DNA from: Bacteroides bouchesdurhonensis
Lineage (GTDB): Bacteria > Bacteroidota > Bacteroidia > Bacteroidales > Bacteroidaceae
Direction: 5' to 3'
NCBI RefSeq assembly: GCF_900155865.1
Contig: NZ_LT707006.1
Span: 3,264,577-3,328,576 of the forward strand
Length of the DNA: 64,000 nucleotides
Position numbers and translations under genes: made by a program
The notes under the pieces: model-generated
Databases searched by the model: none
What the model was told of the DNA's origin: nothing
Seen by the model: only the letters and a program-made list of their open reading frames with translations
In this document: one piece after another, positions 26,565 through 36,520 of the stretch
How the letters are laid out: each line of letters opens with the position of its first letter
How positions within the stretch are numbered: position 1 is the first letter of the stretch

Positions 26565-28109
26565 CTATCTAAATAATAAGAAATTTCCTAAAAGTTGTCG
26601 TACTTTAGTAGCTATTTTAGCTTTTTCATCTACTTCTAAGCCAATTATATAAATAGATACCATTATAGAAACTGTACTCATAATCAAGACTAGTATTAAT
26701 CGACTAATCGTATCCATCAAAAAGTAATACAATAAAGACGGAAAAATTATTGCGAGAATAGTTACTGGAATAATCCTAAAAATTACTTCTTTCATAAATT
26801 GCATTATAGGGAAATCCAATATGGATTTCAATACATAAATTCTCAAAAAAACAAGTATAGAATATATAATTATAAAAACAAAATAGGTAGTTTCAGGAGG
26901 AAAATCAAAATAAAAAAGTAGATAAGATAAAGGAAACACCAAGCAACCCACACCACTGATCACCAGTGTATATAACTTAATATCTCCTGTCGCCATTGCG
27001 GCAGTAGCAGACGTATTACCCAATAAATTTATCATTGTCCCTATTAAGGCTAACCTCACAAAAATCACAGTATAATCAGGAACAGTTTTAAGCCAAAGTG
27101 ATAAAATACAAGGAGTCTCAATTATACAAGGAATAGCGATAAACAATGCTAAAAAATATGAGAATCTTGCTCCTCGACAAATAAGTTTAAACATCGATTC
27201 TCTTTCTTGTTTAGCATAATATTTAATAATCTGTGGATTTAAAGCTGTTGCGAAATTTGTTACAAATTGATTCATAACATTTTCTATTTGTACAGTTATT
27301 CCACGAGCAGCATTTACAGTTATACCAAAAAATAAATTAAGCAAAATATTTACGCCTTGAGTATTAAAGGCATATGCACTATTAGTAAAAAAAGCCCAAC
27401 CCGAAAAACAAAACATTCTCTTTAAAAGAGTCTTATCACATTGCCATTCAAAACTACATTCATCAAAATGTTTTCTACAATAAACTCCATAAACTACACG
27501 AATAATAATTGCAACAATAACTAATAAAACAGCATAAGATTCAAGTTTATCAAAAGGAGAAAAAAAAAGAGAAAAAACTATTAGCAGTTTTAGAATTGCC
27601 TCTATAATACTTACATACGCAAAAGCTTTCATATGCTCATGAGCAATAATAACCGCATTATATGGTACATAGAGTAAATTCAGAACCAATGTAATTATGG
27701 AACAATGAAATACCCAATTAGCCGCAACTATACGATCTACAGGAATATTCATTTTATTATTAAGAAACCAAAGTCCTCCTATTTCTGCTATAACAACAAG
27801 AATTAATGCTAAAACGATCTCAATAATTACACAGGTAGAAAATACTTTCTTTAGTTTATCTATATTGTTATAACCCAGTTCAATTGTAATAAACCGACTT
27901 ATAGCTGATGATAAAGAATTTGAAATCATAGTAAACATTATCACCATTCCTCCAACAGCATTATAAATACCATAATCGACAACTCCTATAACTTCTAAGA
28001 TAATACGTGAAGCATAAAGATTTACTAGTATTAATATCAGCATCCTAAAAAACATGAATACTGTATTCTTAGCAATACGCCTATTATTTTCTGCTGTATT
28101 TGAAGTCAT
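26565..28109 (-). CDS. Wzx-type lipid-linked oligosaccharide flippase
   Basis: A 514-residue multi-pass membrane protein with about 12-14 hydrophobic helices, of the MATE/MOP polysaccharide transporter type. The N-terminus has RRIAKNTVFMFFRML, followed by VIGVVDYGIYNAVGG, a segment seen in Bacteroides capsule flippases. It moves undecaprenyl-linked repeat units across the inner membrane. The start is ATG 28109; a TTG at 28139 would add ten residues without improving the N-terminus. Its place between the initiating transferase and the modification genes fits a Wzx/Wzy pathway. Confidence 0.88.
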   Translation of the reverse strand: MTSNTAENNRRIAKNTVFMFFRMLILILVNLYASRIILEVIGVVDYGIYNAVGGMVIMFTMISNSLSSAISRFITIELGYNNIDKLKKVFSTCVIIEIVLALILVVIAEIGGLWFLNNKMNIPVDRIVAANWVFHCSIITLVLNLLYVPYNAVIIAHEHMKAFAYVSIIEAILKLLIVFSLFFSPFDKLESYAVLLVIVAIIIRVVYGVYCRKHFDECSFEWQCDKTLLKRMFCFSGWAFFTNSAYAFNTQGVNILLNLFFGITVNAARGITVQIENVMNQFVTNFATALNPQIIKYYAKQERESMFKLICRGARFSYFLALFIAIPCIIETPCILSLWLKTVPDYTVIFVRLALIGTMINLLGNTSATAAMATGDIKLYTLVISGVGCLVFPLSYLLFYFDFPPETTYFVFIIIYSILVFLRIYVLKSILDFPIMQFMKEVIFRIIPVTILAIIFPSLLYYFLMDTISRLILVLIMSTVSIMVSIYIIGLEVDEKAKIATKVRQLLGNFLLFR

Positions 28110-28230
28110 TAAATTAACAATCGAAACACTAAATGGCAAGATATAGACTTCAAACTTTATCGACTATAAATAAAATCAGACAAGTCTAACAAGACAAAAA
28201 TTATCTAACTCAAGATATTAAATATTCTCC

Positions 28231-29352
28231 TCAATCTATTTTTCCTACGAGTCGTCGTTTAGAACGCCTATTTTTTAACTTATCCCAATACAAATTCAAT
28301 CCGACCCAAATAATAATATCACCCAATAACATTATAGTATTATTAATATAAGGCATTAATAATATATTAGATGCGCTAAAAAGACATGACATAAACAATA
28401 AACTAATCATTGCTTTACGAGGTGATAATCCAATAGCCAATAATTTATGATGAATATGATTTTTATCTGGCTCAAAAGGGTTCTTACCGTTACGAATCCG
28501 TACTAACACAACACGAATAACATCAAATGAAGGAATTATCAATGTACTAAAAGCAATTACAAAAGCACCTTCAGTATAAGAAATTATATTAGGATTTACC
28601 TGACTATATTTTATTGCTAAGAAACTGAGAGTATATCCCAAAGTAAGACTCCCCGTATCTCCCATAAATATCTTCCGCGCTCTTTCAGCACTGCCAAATA
28701 CATTATAATAAAAGAAAGGAACTAACACACCGACAGTACTAAAAGCAAGCATACTATAAACCCATAGACCTTTCTCGATAAATAACACTCCAAGCACTAA
28801 AAGAGCAACACTACTTAATCCAGAAGCAAGACCATCAATCCCATCTATCAAATTAATAGCATTTGTTATAAAAACAATACTCAAAACAGTAAACGGAATA
28901 CCAATCCAACAAGAAATGGCATGAAGCCCAAACAGTCCATAGAAATCATTAATCCATAATCCTGCTACAGGAAACAAACATGCACAAAATATTTGAATAA
29001 GAAATTTTTGTCGATAACGAACACCTACTAAATCATCAGCAATACCAATTAAGTACAGCAAAGTCATACCAGATATAAAAAGTAGACATTCAGGTAAAAT
29101 ATAAACTGCAGGTAAAGCAGATATACCATAACCTGTTAAAGTTCGTAAGGTTAATACCACACAACAGGAAAATAATATCGTAGGAAAAAAAGAAACGCCT
29201 CCCAAACGAGAGATAGCACGCTTATGCACCTTTCGCTCATCGGGTATATCAAACAGCTTTTTACGCATTGAAATCACCAAAATACGAGGTATTATGAGCT
29301 GTGCAATTCCTACAGAAATAATGAAGGCTATAAATATAAAAATATAATTCAT
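28231..29352 (-). CDS. WecA-type undecaprenyl-phosphate sugar-phosphate transferase
   Basis: This 373-residue polytopic protein of the MraY/WecA family starts the repeat unit by moving a HexNAc-phosphate from UDP-HexNAc to undecaprenyl phosphate. Family motifs are IPDERKVHKRAISRLGG, the Asp pair IADDLVG, NAINLIDGIDGLASG, FMGDTGSLTLGY and the cytoplasmic NHIHHKLLAIGLS. About ten membrane helices are visible. In Bacteroides capsule loci this role is often placed at the operon's end; here it is fourth. The first sugar is probably GlcNAc- or FucNAc-type, by family analogy. Confidence 0.9.
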   Translation of the reverse strand: MNYIFIFIAFIISVGIAQLIIPRILVISMRKKLFDIPDERKVHKRAISRLGGVSFFPTILFSCCVVLTLRTLTGYGISALPAVYILPECLLFISGMTLLYLIGIADDLVGVRYRQKFLIQIFCACLFPVAGLWINDFYGLFGLHAISCWIGIPFTVLSIVFITNAINLIDGIDGLASGLSSVALLVLGVLFIEKGLWVYSMLAFSTVGVLVPFFYYNVFGSAERARKIFMGDTGSLTLGYTLSFLAIKYSQVNPNIISYTEGAFVIAFSTLIIPSFDVIRVVLVRIRNGKNPFEPDKNHIHHKLLAIGLSPRKAMISLLFMSCLFSASNILLMPYINNTIMLLGDIIIWVGLNLYWDKLKNRRSKRRLVGKID

Positions 29353-29387
29353 ACAAAGTATTCTTTCAAAGAATGAAATTTTTAATT

Positions 29388-30521
29388 TTATCCTTTAATT
29401 TCTTTTTTTAATTTCTTCAGAAAGTTTTTCCCTATTAAATACCAACCAATAGTAGCACTAACCGAAATTAACATAAAGAATAAAACATAAATTTTAATTC
29501 CGATACCAGAAGGTTTCAAAGGAATAACAGCAGGTTCAACTATTGCAAAAACAGGTTTCTCCTCTTGTACTTTAGCTCTAGCAACCTGTAACTGATTAGC
29601 AACTTGACTATATACTTGATAAGCTAGACTCATTTCATTCTGTAACCGTTCTTGTTCAACATGTACACTTTGAAGAATCAAATTATCATGCGTATCTACA
29701 TAATTAGCATATTTTTTCTGCGCTATATAATATTCTTTTTGACGATCTTCAAATAATTTCTCAAGATAAACACAGTTTTCCTTAGCCTTAAACGTTCGAT
29801 AATCCGTGATATATTCCTGCAACTTACGAATAACAGAATCCGCTACTATAGCTGTAACTTGAGGATTTTGCAATGTTACAGATATGCTTGTTATAGCAGT
29901 TTTCTTATCTACAGAAGCTATGATATTTTTCTTTAAATAATCAATTTTCTTAAACTCCTCTTTTGTTAATTCAATTGTTCTTCCTCTTAATGAATCTATA
30001 GATGATAACTTTTCATCACCTAATAATAATTTTACTTTAGTAATTAACTCACTTGGAAATCCAACAACATAAATCCACCAAGGAGAAGACTGTTCATCTA
30101 AATATGACTCTAAAGTCATTTTTTCATTCATATCAGATGAAGAAGGCACTTCCATACTAAACAATTCTAATAAGAAAGGGGTTGAGGAAACAATATCTGA
30201 TGAAAGAGAGACATTCAGCGCATCAATTCCATCCCCCATAGCAGCTGATCCACTTCCCAAAAAAGATGCTGCAAGTCCTGCTAATCCCCCTCCTTCTTTT
30301 CCATTTCCCATCTCAGGTGAAAGTGCTACTTTAACTGTATATTTTTTAGGAATACTTAAAGCGATAATCAGACCAAGTACTAAACCTATAAAAGCTGCCT
30401 TATATAATATCTTACGAATAAGTATAATTTTATGTAAAATATCAATTAAATCAATTTCTCGTTCCTCTTTCACTATATTTGATTTAAGATTTAACTCTTC
30501 ATATGATTGATGTTCGTCCAT
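29388..30521 (-). CDS. Wzz-type chain-length determinant / co-polymerase
   Basis: A 377-residue inner-membrane protein of the Wzz/polysaccharide co-polymerase class. The cytoplasmic N-terminus carries DLIDILHKI, with TM1 around residues 35-55 and a long periplasmic region with coiled-coil-prone helices (about 210-310). The proline-rich EPAVIPLKPSG precedes TM2 (about 345-365). There is no C-terminal tyrosine-kinase (Wzc) domain. Residues 75-110 are unusually Gly/Ala-rich (GLAGLAASFLGSG). It sets chain length with Wzy and passes polymer to the Wza-like protein encoded just upstream. Confidence 0.88.
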   Translation of the reverse strand: MDEHQSYEELNLKSNIVKEEREIDLIDILHKIILIRKILYKAAFIGLVLGLIIALSIPKKYTVKVALSPEMGNGKEGGGLAGLAASFLGSGSAAMGDGIDALNVSLSSDIVSSTPFLLELFSMEVPSSSDMNEKMTLESYLDEQSSPWWIYVVGFPSELITKVKLLLGDEKLSSIDSLRGRTIELTKEEFKKIDYLKKNIIASVDKKTAITSISVTLQNPQVTAIVADSVIRKLQEYITDYRTFKAKENCVYLEKLFEDRQKEYYIAQKKYANYVDTHDNLILQSVHVEQERLQNEMSLAYQVYSQVANQLQVARAKVQEEKPVFAIVEPAVIPLKPSGIGIKIYVLFFMLISVSATIGWYLIGKNFLKKLKKEIKG

Positions 30522-30533
30522 TTTACTAGCTGA

Positions 30534-32948
30534 TTATTTTTTAATTAAGTTAGCCACAGAAGCAATCATCATACCCAAAGAACTAAATGAAGTGGCATAA
30601 CCCAAGATTTCACCAACATTTGTTTTCTTCTTTGATTTACTTGGAACTATAATCTCACAACCTGGTTCTATCTGTTTCTTACCATTGCCTTTCACTTTAG
30701 TAACTTGACCGTTCATGTAAACAATAAACTTCTTGCTCTTCTTTGCATTATCAGAATAACCACCTGACTGGTTTATATAATAATCAATATCTTGACCAGC
30801 AAGATAGGATACGGTATTAGGAACCATTACAGCACCGTCAATCGATACAGTATTTGTATTCTTAGGTATAGATATGATATCGCCTTCACGCAAAACAAGA
30901 TCGGCATTACTCTTTGGGTTCTTTAATGCTTTTTCCAAGTCGATACCTACAGTAAAAGTATTTTCCACTTCAATACCCAAGGAATCAATCATTGCCTCTC
31001 CTAATTGACGACGCATCAACCGAATGACATCTGCCATACGTTTCTTCTCACTAGCATTGGCAATACGAGTCAGTTTAGCTCCACGCAGATAAGCATAATT
31101 AGTAGCCCCTCCAGCTTTGTTAATCAAATCTGACAAACGTTCTTCACGACTAGTCAAGGCATAAGTACCATCAAATAAAATTTCTCCTTCAATGCTAACA
31201 TTCTGTTGGGCTTGATAACCAGGACTACGACGTACATAAACTTCATCATAAGGCTGAAGGACAAAACCAGGCTGGCCATCTATTACAAAGCCATCTTTTA
31301 AAGCAAAAGAAAACATTTGACCAATAGTATCATTATCTACTGTACTACGGGGATTCTTTATTCTACGTGAAACATCTACACGAACTGTAGAAGCTGCTTC
31401 ACGTAAGCCACCTGCTTGAATAATCAAATCCTCCAAAGTCATGTTATCTGCATAAGGATATGAATTTGGTTTAGCAATTTCCCCATGCACTCTTACATTG
31501 CCTCTATCTTCAAGATCATGAATACTCGGAATATAAAGAATATCATTTTTCAATAAAGCAATATTGGGAGCAGTTCCGTCCATAATAGGCTTGATATCCA
31601 CTGAAAGAACTTCTGTTGTCAAGTCTTCACGTTGCCGATAAAGTACAGCACGGTTCAGAAAAGCATCTCCTGTCAAGCCTTGAGCTTCATTTACCAGTTC
31701 GCGAACAGTGTTCAATTTGCCACTTAATTGATAGATACCCGGACGATAAACAGCTCCACGAATCTCCAACTTATTAGTAAAACGATTCAGGATAGCCTCA
31801 GCAGTCACAACATCACCATTACGCATCTGGTAAACACTATAGTCTATGTCTTTCACTGTATTTACTTCGTATTCCTGACCATTCTGACGTACTACACGTA
31901 AAGAACGGGTAAAAGCATCAGCATCAAAACCTCCGGCATACTTTATCAAAGTAGAAAGTGGCTCATCCTTTTTCATTTCAAAACGCATCGGACGTTTCAC
32001 TTTACCGCTAATCTTAACCAGAACGTCATAAGCAGGAACAATGACAACATCTCCTTCCTGTAAACGGATATCATCTTGAGCATTGCCCTTCATGATAAAT
32101 TCATATACATCAATCGTTGCTAACTTCTTGCCGTTTCTTACTAGTTGAACATTACGCAAACTTCCGATATCACTCACTCCACCTGCACGATAAAGAGCAT
32201 GAAAGACGGTTGAGAAAGAAGAAAGTGCATATGTACCGGGCTGAACAACTTCACCCATGACATTAATCTGAATAGTACGAATATTACCTAAAGTAAGACG
32301 AATGTCCGAACTGGGATCAGTCGCATTGTTCAGACCGTTATATATCTTGTTCAGGGATTTCTTTAGATAATCATTAGCCTCTGAAACTGTCAGTCCACTC
32401 AGATATACAGGACCAATCTTTTGAATATTAATGGTTCCATCAGGAGAGATCTGCTGACGAATAGTATTCTGGCTGGCACCCCAGATATCAATGATTACTT
32501 CATCACCAGGACCTAAACGATAATTAGGAGGAGTAGCAAGATTAGAACTAGGTTCAAAAGTCAGGTTCTTTGTATTGAAAATATTTCTGCCGAATACTTG
32601 ATCTTCACGAACTAGGTCTTGCGTAGTAGGCTGATCCTCCAACATATCGGAAGTATTTTCCTTCATTTCCTCACGCAAACGAGATTCATTGATATCTGTA
32701 CCAGTGGATTTAGCTGTATCCACATTGTTCTGTTTTTCATACAGCTCTTTTACACGCATCGCCTGTTCTTTAGTCACACCTTTGCGTGCCAGTTCAGCAG
32801 CCATTTGCTTCTGTTCTTTGCCTTGCTTGATACCTTCCTTCACATACTCAAGTACTTGCTGATCACTCATGGTTTGAGCCATGAGTAAAGAAGTACTTCC
32901 TAGCATCAAAGCAAATAGAAATACGCTAAAAAGTTTTTGTATTTTCAT
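30534..32948 (-). CDS. Outer-membrane polysaccharide export protein (Wza-like, SLBB)
   Basis: This 804-residue exported protein has a signal peptide (about 1-24, ending MAQ) and a helical segment (25-110). Next is the poly-export domain beginning YRLGPGDEVIIDIWG (about 142-156), followed by several SLBB beta-grasp repeats, recognised by recurring patterns such as VNVMGEVVQPGTY, ISGKVKRPM, IRGAVYRPGIY, VHGEIAKPNSY, IEGEILFDGTY and IDGAVMVPNTV. Six such repeats are more than in E. coli Wza. Long multi-SLBB proteins are typical of Bacteroidetes. It forms the export channel. There is no lipobox. It is the second gene after upxY, 122 bases downstream. Confidence 0.9.
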   Translation of the reverse strand: MKIQKLFSVFLFALMLGSTSLLMAQTMSDQQVLEYVKEGIKQGKEQKQMAAELARKGVTKEQAMRVKELYEKQNNVDTAKSTGTDINESRLREEMKENTSDMLEDQPTTQDLVREDQVFGRNIFNTKNLTFEPSSNLATPPNYRLGPGDEVIIDIWGASQNTIRQQISPDGTINIQKIGPVYLSGLTVSEANDYLKKSLNKIYNGLNNATDPSSDIRLTLGNIRTIQINVMGEVVQPGTYALSSFSTVFHALYRAGGVSDIGSLRNVQLVRNGKKLATIDVYEFIMKGNAQDDIRLQEGDVVIVPAYDVLVKISGKVKRPMRFEMKKDEPLSTLIKYAGGFDADAFTRSLRVVRQNGQEYEVNTVKDIDYSVYQMRNGDVVTAEAILNRFTNKLEIRGAVYRPGIYQLSGKLNTVRELVNEAQGLTGDAFLNRAVLYRQREDLTTEVLSVDIKPIMDGTAPNIALLKNDILYIPSIHDLEDRGNVRVHGEIAKPNSYPYADNMTLEDLIIQAGGLREAASTVRVDVSRRIKNPRSTVDNDTIGQMFSFALKDGFVIDGQPGFVLQPYDEVYVRRSPGYQAQQNVSIEGEILFDGTYALTSREERLSDLINKAGGATNYAYLRGAKLTRIANASEKKRMADVIRLMRRQLGEAMIDSLGIEVENTFTVGIDLEKALKNPKSNADLVLREGDIISIPKNTNTVSIDGAVMVPNTVSYLAGQDIDYYINQSGGYSDNAKKSKKFIVYMNGQVTKVKGNGKKQIEPGCEIIVPSKSKKKTNVGEILGYATSFSSLGMMIASVANLIKK

Positions 32949-33070
32949 CGATAATTAAAATTTCCAATAAATATGAAAAGTACTTTTTGTATGGATGTAA
33001 AAAAGCAGGACTATTGAAAAATAGCCTTCAAATACATCACATGCTGTACAGAAAAATTAAAAAGATATGA

Positions 33071-33625
33071 TTAATTGATTTTCTCGCAATACCATTTGGG
33101 AATGTGTAGCATAACACCAATAGTAGCCAAAGTAACGACTACATAGTAGCTTTTTTTGTATTGCGTAAGTTTACCTTCGAGTCCGGCAAACGGGCCACGG
33201 ATTACCCGGACTGCTTGTCCTGGGCGGGCTTCAGCTGTTGTTGTATCAACATAGAGAGTTCCTTTGTAATTCGGATCACAGATAGCACGCAATTCCAACA
33301 TTTCTCTATCCGGAATCTCATAACTCTGACGTGTACTACGATCTCGTATAATCAGAAAAGGAATAGGACATCCTTCAATTTTCTCTAAGAACTCTTTCTC
33401 CGTAAATGTTTTCTCAACAAACAATAAATTATGAACAGCAGGAGTGAGTTTACGATGCTTTTTGCCATCCAAAGTCTCTTGCTCTGTATAGCGCATCGGA
33501 ATAAAATAGTTTATTCCCCTTTCTTCCAAAAATTTCCCCAAATGTTCTTCTTTACAATAGAAAGTTTGTATGGCATACCATACACGTTGTTTTTCTATTT
33601 GCTGGTCGTTGCCACGCTCATTCAT
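33071..33625 (-). CDS. upxY: UpxY-family transcription antiterminator (NusG-like)
   Basis: UpxY proteins are specialised NusG paralogues that let RNA polymerase pass the leader of their own capsule operon. The 184-residue protein has a NusG N-terminal domain (RVWYAIQTFYCKEE, about 15-115) and a KOW domain (RPGQAVRVIRGPFAGLEGKL, about 134-153), as in the family. It is the first gene of the locus, preceded by a roughly 200-base leader with a perfect -7 element. In the well-known Bacteroides loci upxZ follows; here the next gene is the Wza-like gene and no upxZ is seen. Confidence 0.9.
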   Translation of the reverse strand: MNERGNDQQIEKQRVWYAIQTFYCKEEHLGKFLEERGINYFIPMRYTEQETLDGKKHRKLTPAVHNLLFVEKTFTEKEFLEKIEGCPIPFLIIRDRSTRQSYEIPDREMLELRAICDPNYKGTLYVDTTTAEARPGQAVRVIRGPFAGLEGKLTQYKKSYYVVVTLATIGVMLHIPKWYCEKIN

Positions 33626-33713
33626 TATCTACACCATCCCCTAGTTTTTTATTAGATTTGTTTTTACGTTGATCCTTTTATAGCATCTTAAAAGACAAAA
33701 ACGCCCTGACATC

Positions 33714-33734
33714 CATAAACGAAATTCATTTATG
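33714..33734 (-). promoter_or_regulatory. Hairpin in the upxY leader
   Basis: In the transcript CAUAAAUGAA pairs with UUCGUUUAUG (one U-G wobble), leaving a very small loop, about 90 bases before the upxY start. Its position suits a recognition or pausing element for the antiterminator, but this is inference. Confidence 0.4.
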
Positions 33735-33830
33735 AATCAGTAGCGCATCTCTTAAGGATTTAGCCTTTTTATCTTACCTCCATATAAGAACTAAGGTTCA
33801 TAGAGGAACGGATACAGTACTAAAACGCTG

Positions 33831-33838
33831 CAAAAGTA
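33831..33838 (-). promoter_or_regulatory. -7 element of the capsule operon promoter
   Basis: Minus-strand TACTTTTG is an exact TAnnTTTG. It would start a leader of about 200 bases before upxY. The TTTG nearest upstream is too close to be a normal -33 element. Confidence 0.6.
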
Positions 33839-33913
33839 ATACAATTTAATCAAAGAACATACTTTTATCACTTTAATTTTATCGGATAGGATGTTAATCT
33901 ACTTTTAGATACT

Positions 33914-33958
33914 AAAGAAAATCCCTCTAAGTACGTTTCAATGAAATACTTAGAGGGA
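33914..33958 (-). terminator. Intrinsic terminator of the exoglycosidase operon
   Basis: The perfect 12-bp stem TCCCTCTAAGTA (33922-33933) / TACTTAGAGGGA (33947-33958) is followed on the minus strand by TTTTCTTT. It lies 25 bases after the beta-galactosidase stop and shields the capsule promoter from readthrough. Confidence 0.88.
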
Positions 33959-33982
33959 CATTTATTAAAAAAAATATTTTTC

Positions 33983-36508
33983 TTATTTTACACTTTCTAA
34001 AACACTTTCAAGGTTCAGGATACCTTTTTTCAATCCTTTGGCTGTAGCTTCAAGTATAATCTTGCCAGATTGCTCCGTCGAAGAAACAATAGCAGTCATC
34101 ATACCATTAAAGACTTTCATCTTCGGATTTTGGAAAGATTCTAAAGAGGCAGCATTTCCGTTGGCTCCAGCACGATATGTTCCGGCTCCTTTCACTTTAA
34201 AGCTAATCTCATGAGAAGCCATCGGACAAAGATTCCCTTCTTTATCTACGACTTTTACTGTGACGAACGAAAGGTCTTTTCCATCAGCTTCTATCCTATT
34301 ACGGTCAGCTATCAACTCTATATGATCTGGCTTTCCTGCTGTATGGATCTCTTTTTCGGCTACAGCTTTTCCATTTTTATCATACGCAACCACTTTGACA
34401 GTTCCCGGCTCATACTTTGTATCCATCCACATCAATCGATAACGAGCCTGACGTTTTAAGTTCATAATAGAAATGGAATCGGCACTATTGTCTATTGTCA
34501 CTGAAAGGTCTTTGGTACGTTTTCCCTGACTCTTGCCATTTATGAATAATTCTGCCGAAGGATAGTTAGTATAAACAAAAACCGGAGTTACTTCGCCTTC
34601 ACGACCTTCCCAATTCCAATGTGGAAGGATGTGCAAGGTTTCTTTTCCTTGATTCCAATGACTGCGATAAAGGTAATAACGGTCTTTAGGCAAGCCTGCC
34701 AAATCGATTATACCAAACAATGAAGAGTGACTGGGCCAATCTGAATAATAAGGTGTCGGTTCACCCAGATAGTCGAAACCTGTCCACACAAATTCTCCAA
34801 TACAATAAGGTAAATCTTCGTGCTGAATAAAATCATCTTCTGGAAGATTGGACCAGGAACACGATTCTACATCGTAGGATGAGGACTGATGATCGTCATA
34901 TTTCTTCATCCACTGACGAGTGACAGGAAATTTGTATATACCACGAGCACTGACTGTTGAAGCCGTTTCACTACCCAATACAATCCGTTGAGGTAGTTTC
35001 TTATAATTCTCCTGATATTTATGAGGACGATAATTAAATCCGGGAACATCCATCACTGCTGCCATATTATTATTGACCACAGCATCCGGTGCATCCATTC
35101 CTTGTGTGACAGGACGAGTCGGATCCTCACGATGACAAATATCTTGTAAGAAAAGAGACATTTTAGCTCCTGTTCCACCTTGCCATTGTTCGGGTACTTC
35201 ATTTCCGATGCACCACATTACTACACTCGGGTTATTACGATAATGATATATTAAATTAGTCAGGTCTTTTTCCACCCATTCATCAAACACATGATGATAA
35301 CCATTTGCGACCTTGGTTGCTTTCCATTCGTCAAAAGTTTCAGCCATTACCATGATTCCCATTTCGTCACAAGCTTTAATCAATTCCGGTGCCGGCATAT
35401 TATGAGAGGTACGAATAGCATTACAACCCATATCTTTCAGAATACGAATCTGACGACGAATAGCCGCATCATTGACAGCAGCACCCAAAGGACCAAGATC
35501 ATGATGATTACACACTCCTTTAAAAACCGTTCTTTTCCCATTCAGATAGAAGCCTTTATCAGGAATAATTTCAATAGTACGTATACCAAAAGTTGTGGTA
35601 TATTCGTCTTTCAGCACATCTCCTTCGTAAACTTTGGAGTTTGCCTGATAAAGATTCGGAGTGTCCGGACTCCACAAAGCCGGAGAGGTAACTATAAGTT
35701 CTTGACTAAATGTATTGTCATCAAAGCAAGTGCCTTGTTTCTCATTAGTAGCTACCACTTTACCATTCTTATCCAACAGATCAGTCACAATACGGTACTT
35801 ATCAAAGTTTTTATCAGTAGGCACTACAAGCTTAGTCTTCAGGTTTACTTTTGCATAATCGTCTTTCACTACCGGAGTAGTCAATTGTGTACCCCATGTC
35901 GGGATATGTACATCTTCTGTGACTACCAGATGTACATTTCTATAAAGTCCTGCACCGGGATACCAACGGGAAGATTCCGGTTGATTCTCTAAACGGACAG
36001 CTAAAATATTAGGCACTCCTTCTTTCAAATATGGAGTAACATCCAAATAGAAAGAATTATAACCATAGGGCCAATAACCGGCTTCTTGACCGTTCACGTA
36101 AACACGAGCATGACTCATAGCACCGTCGAAAATAAGCGTAGCTCTTTTTCCTTTCGTAAAAGAAGGGGCTTCAAACTGTAACCGATACCAACCGACTCCC
36201 ACAAAAGGAAGTCCTCCGGTACGTCCGGCGTGTTCCATTGCTTCTTTTTGTCCATCTTGCGAGATAGCTGTTATTTGTTTATCATTATCTATACCAAATG
36301 GCCCGTAAATAGCCCAATCATGAGGTACTATAACTGATTGCCATTTAGTGTCGCTATAACCGGGCTGAAAAGATTCAGTATTGTCTTCACGCGTAAACTT
36401 CCATCCTTTCTCAAAAGTGTATGAAGTACGTACTTGCGCATTCAACACTGAAAAGAAAGAGAGAACAACCAATCCCAATAGTACTTTAGTTTTTATTATC
36501 ATAAACAT
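33983..36508 (-). CDS. GH2-family beta-galactosidase, exported
   Basis: This 841-residue enzyme has a signal peptide (ending near NAQ, residue 25). The GH2 order is visible: a sugar-binding jelly roll (GVGWYRLQF, DGAMSHARVYVNG), an Ig-like domain, then the TIM barrel with KGVCNHHDLGPLG, NAIRTSHN, and CIGNEVPEQW with the acid/base Glu near residue 436. LGSETAST near 512 probably carries the nucleophile. A C-terminal Ig-like domain (DLSFVTVKVVDKEGN) follows. It releases terminal beta-galactose, here probably from host glycans, given the flanking GH20 and GH33 genes. It is last in its operon, 12 bases after the GH20 gene. Beta-glucuronidase is a less likely alternative. Confidence 0.85.
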   Translation of the reverse strand: MFMIIKTKVLLGLVVLSFFSVLNAQVRTSYTFEKGWKFTREDNTESFQPGYSDTKWQSVIVPHDWAIYGPFGIDNDKQITAISQDGQKEAMEHAGRTGGLPFVGVGWYRLQFEAPSFTKGKRATLIFDGAMSHARVYVNGQEAGYWPYGYNSFYLDVTPYLKEGVPNILAVRLENQPESSRWYPGAGLYRNVHLVVTEDVHIPTWGTQLTTPVVKDDYAKVNLKTKLVVPTDKNFDKYRIVTDLLDKNGKVVATNEKQGTCFDDNTFSQELIVTSPALWSPDTPNLYQANSKVYEGDVLKDEYTTTFGIRTIEIIPDKGFYLNGKRTVFKGVCNHHDLGPLGAAVNDAAIRRQIRILKDMGCNAIRTSHNMPAPELIKACDEMGIMVMAETFDEWKATKVANGYHHVFDEWVEKDLTNLIYHYRNNPSVVMWCIGNEVPEQWQGGTGAKMSLFLQDICHREDPTRPVTQGMDAPDAVVNNNMAAVMDVPGFNYRPHKYQENYKKLPQRIVLGSETASTVSARGIYKFPVTRQWMKKYDDHQSSSYDVESCSWSNLPEDDFIQHEDLPYCIGEFVWTGFDYLGEPTPYYSDWPSHSSLFGIIDLAGLPKDRYYLYRSHWNQGKETLHILPHWNWEGREGEVTPVFVYTNYPSAELFINGKSQGKRTKDLSVTIDNSADSISIMNLKRQARYRLMWMDTKYEPGTVKVVAYDKNGKAVAEKEIHTAGKPDHIELIADRNRIEADGKDLSFVTVKVVDKEGNLCPMASHEISFKVKGAGTYRAGANGNAASLESFQNPKMKVFNGMMTAIVSSTEQSGKIILEATAKGLKKGILNLESVLESVK

Positions 36509-36520
36509 TTATTTTCTATT

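Larger units (their letters stand above)
33626..33982. other. Divergence-free gap: capsule promoter and leader plus upstream terminator
   Basis: A 357-base gap between two minus-strand operons. From right to left it holds the terminator of the beta-galactosidase operon, a -7 element (33831-33838), and an untranslated leader of about 200 bases with a short hairpin. I found no inverted repeats flanking the promoter that would mark an invertible segment. Confidence 0.6.

Noticed and set aside
33626..33982. An invertible capsule promoter
   Set aside because: I looked for inverted repeats flanking the -7 element at 33831-33838 and found only the upstream operon's terminator stem and a small leader hairpin.
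35291..35992. A 233-codon plus-strand frame inside the beta-galactosidase gene
   Set aside because: It lies wholly antisense to a clear GH2 gene, has no signal, domain or ribosome site, and reads as a codon-bias shadow.
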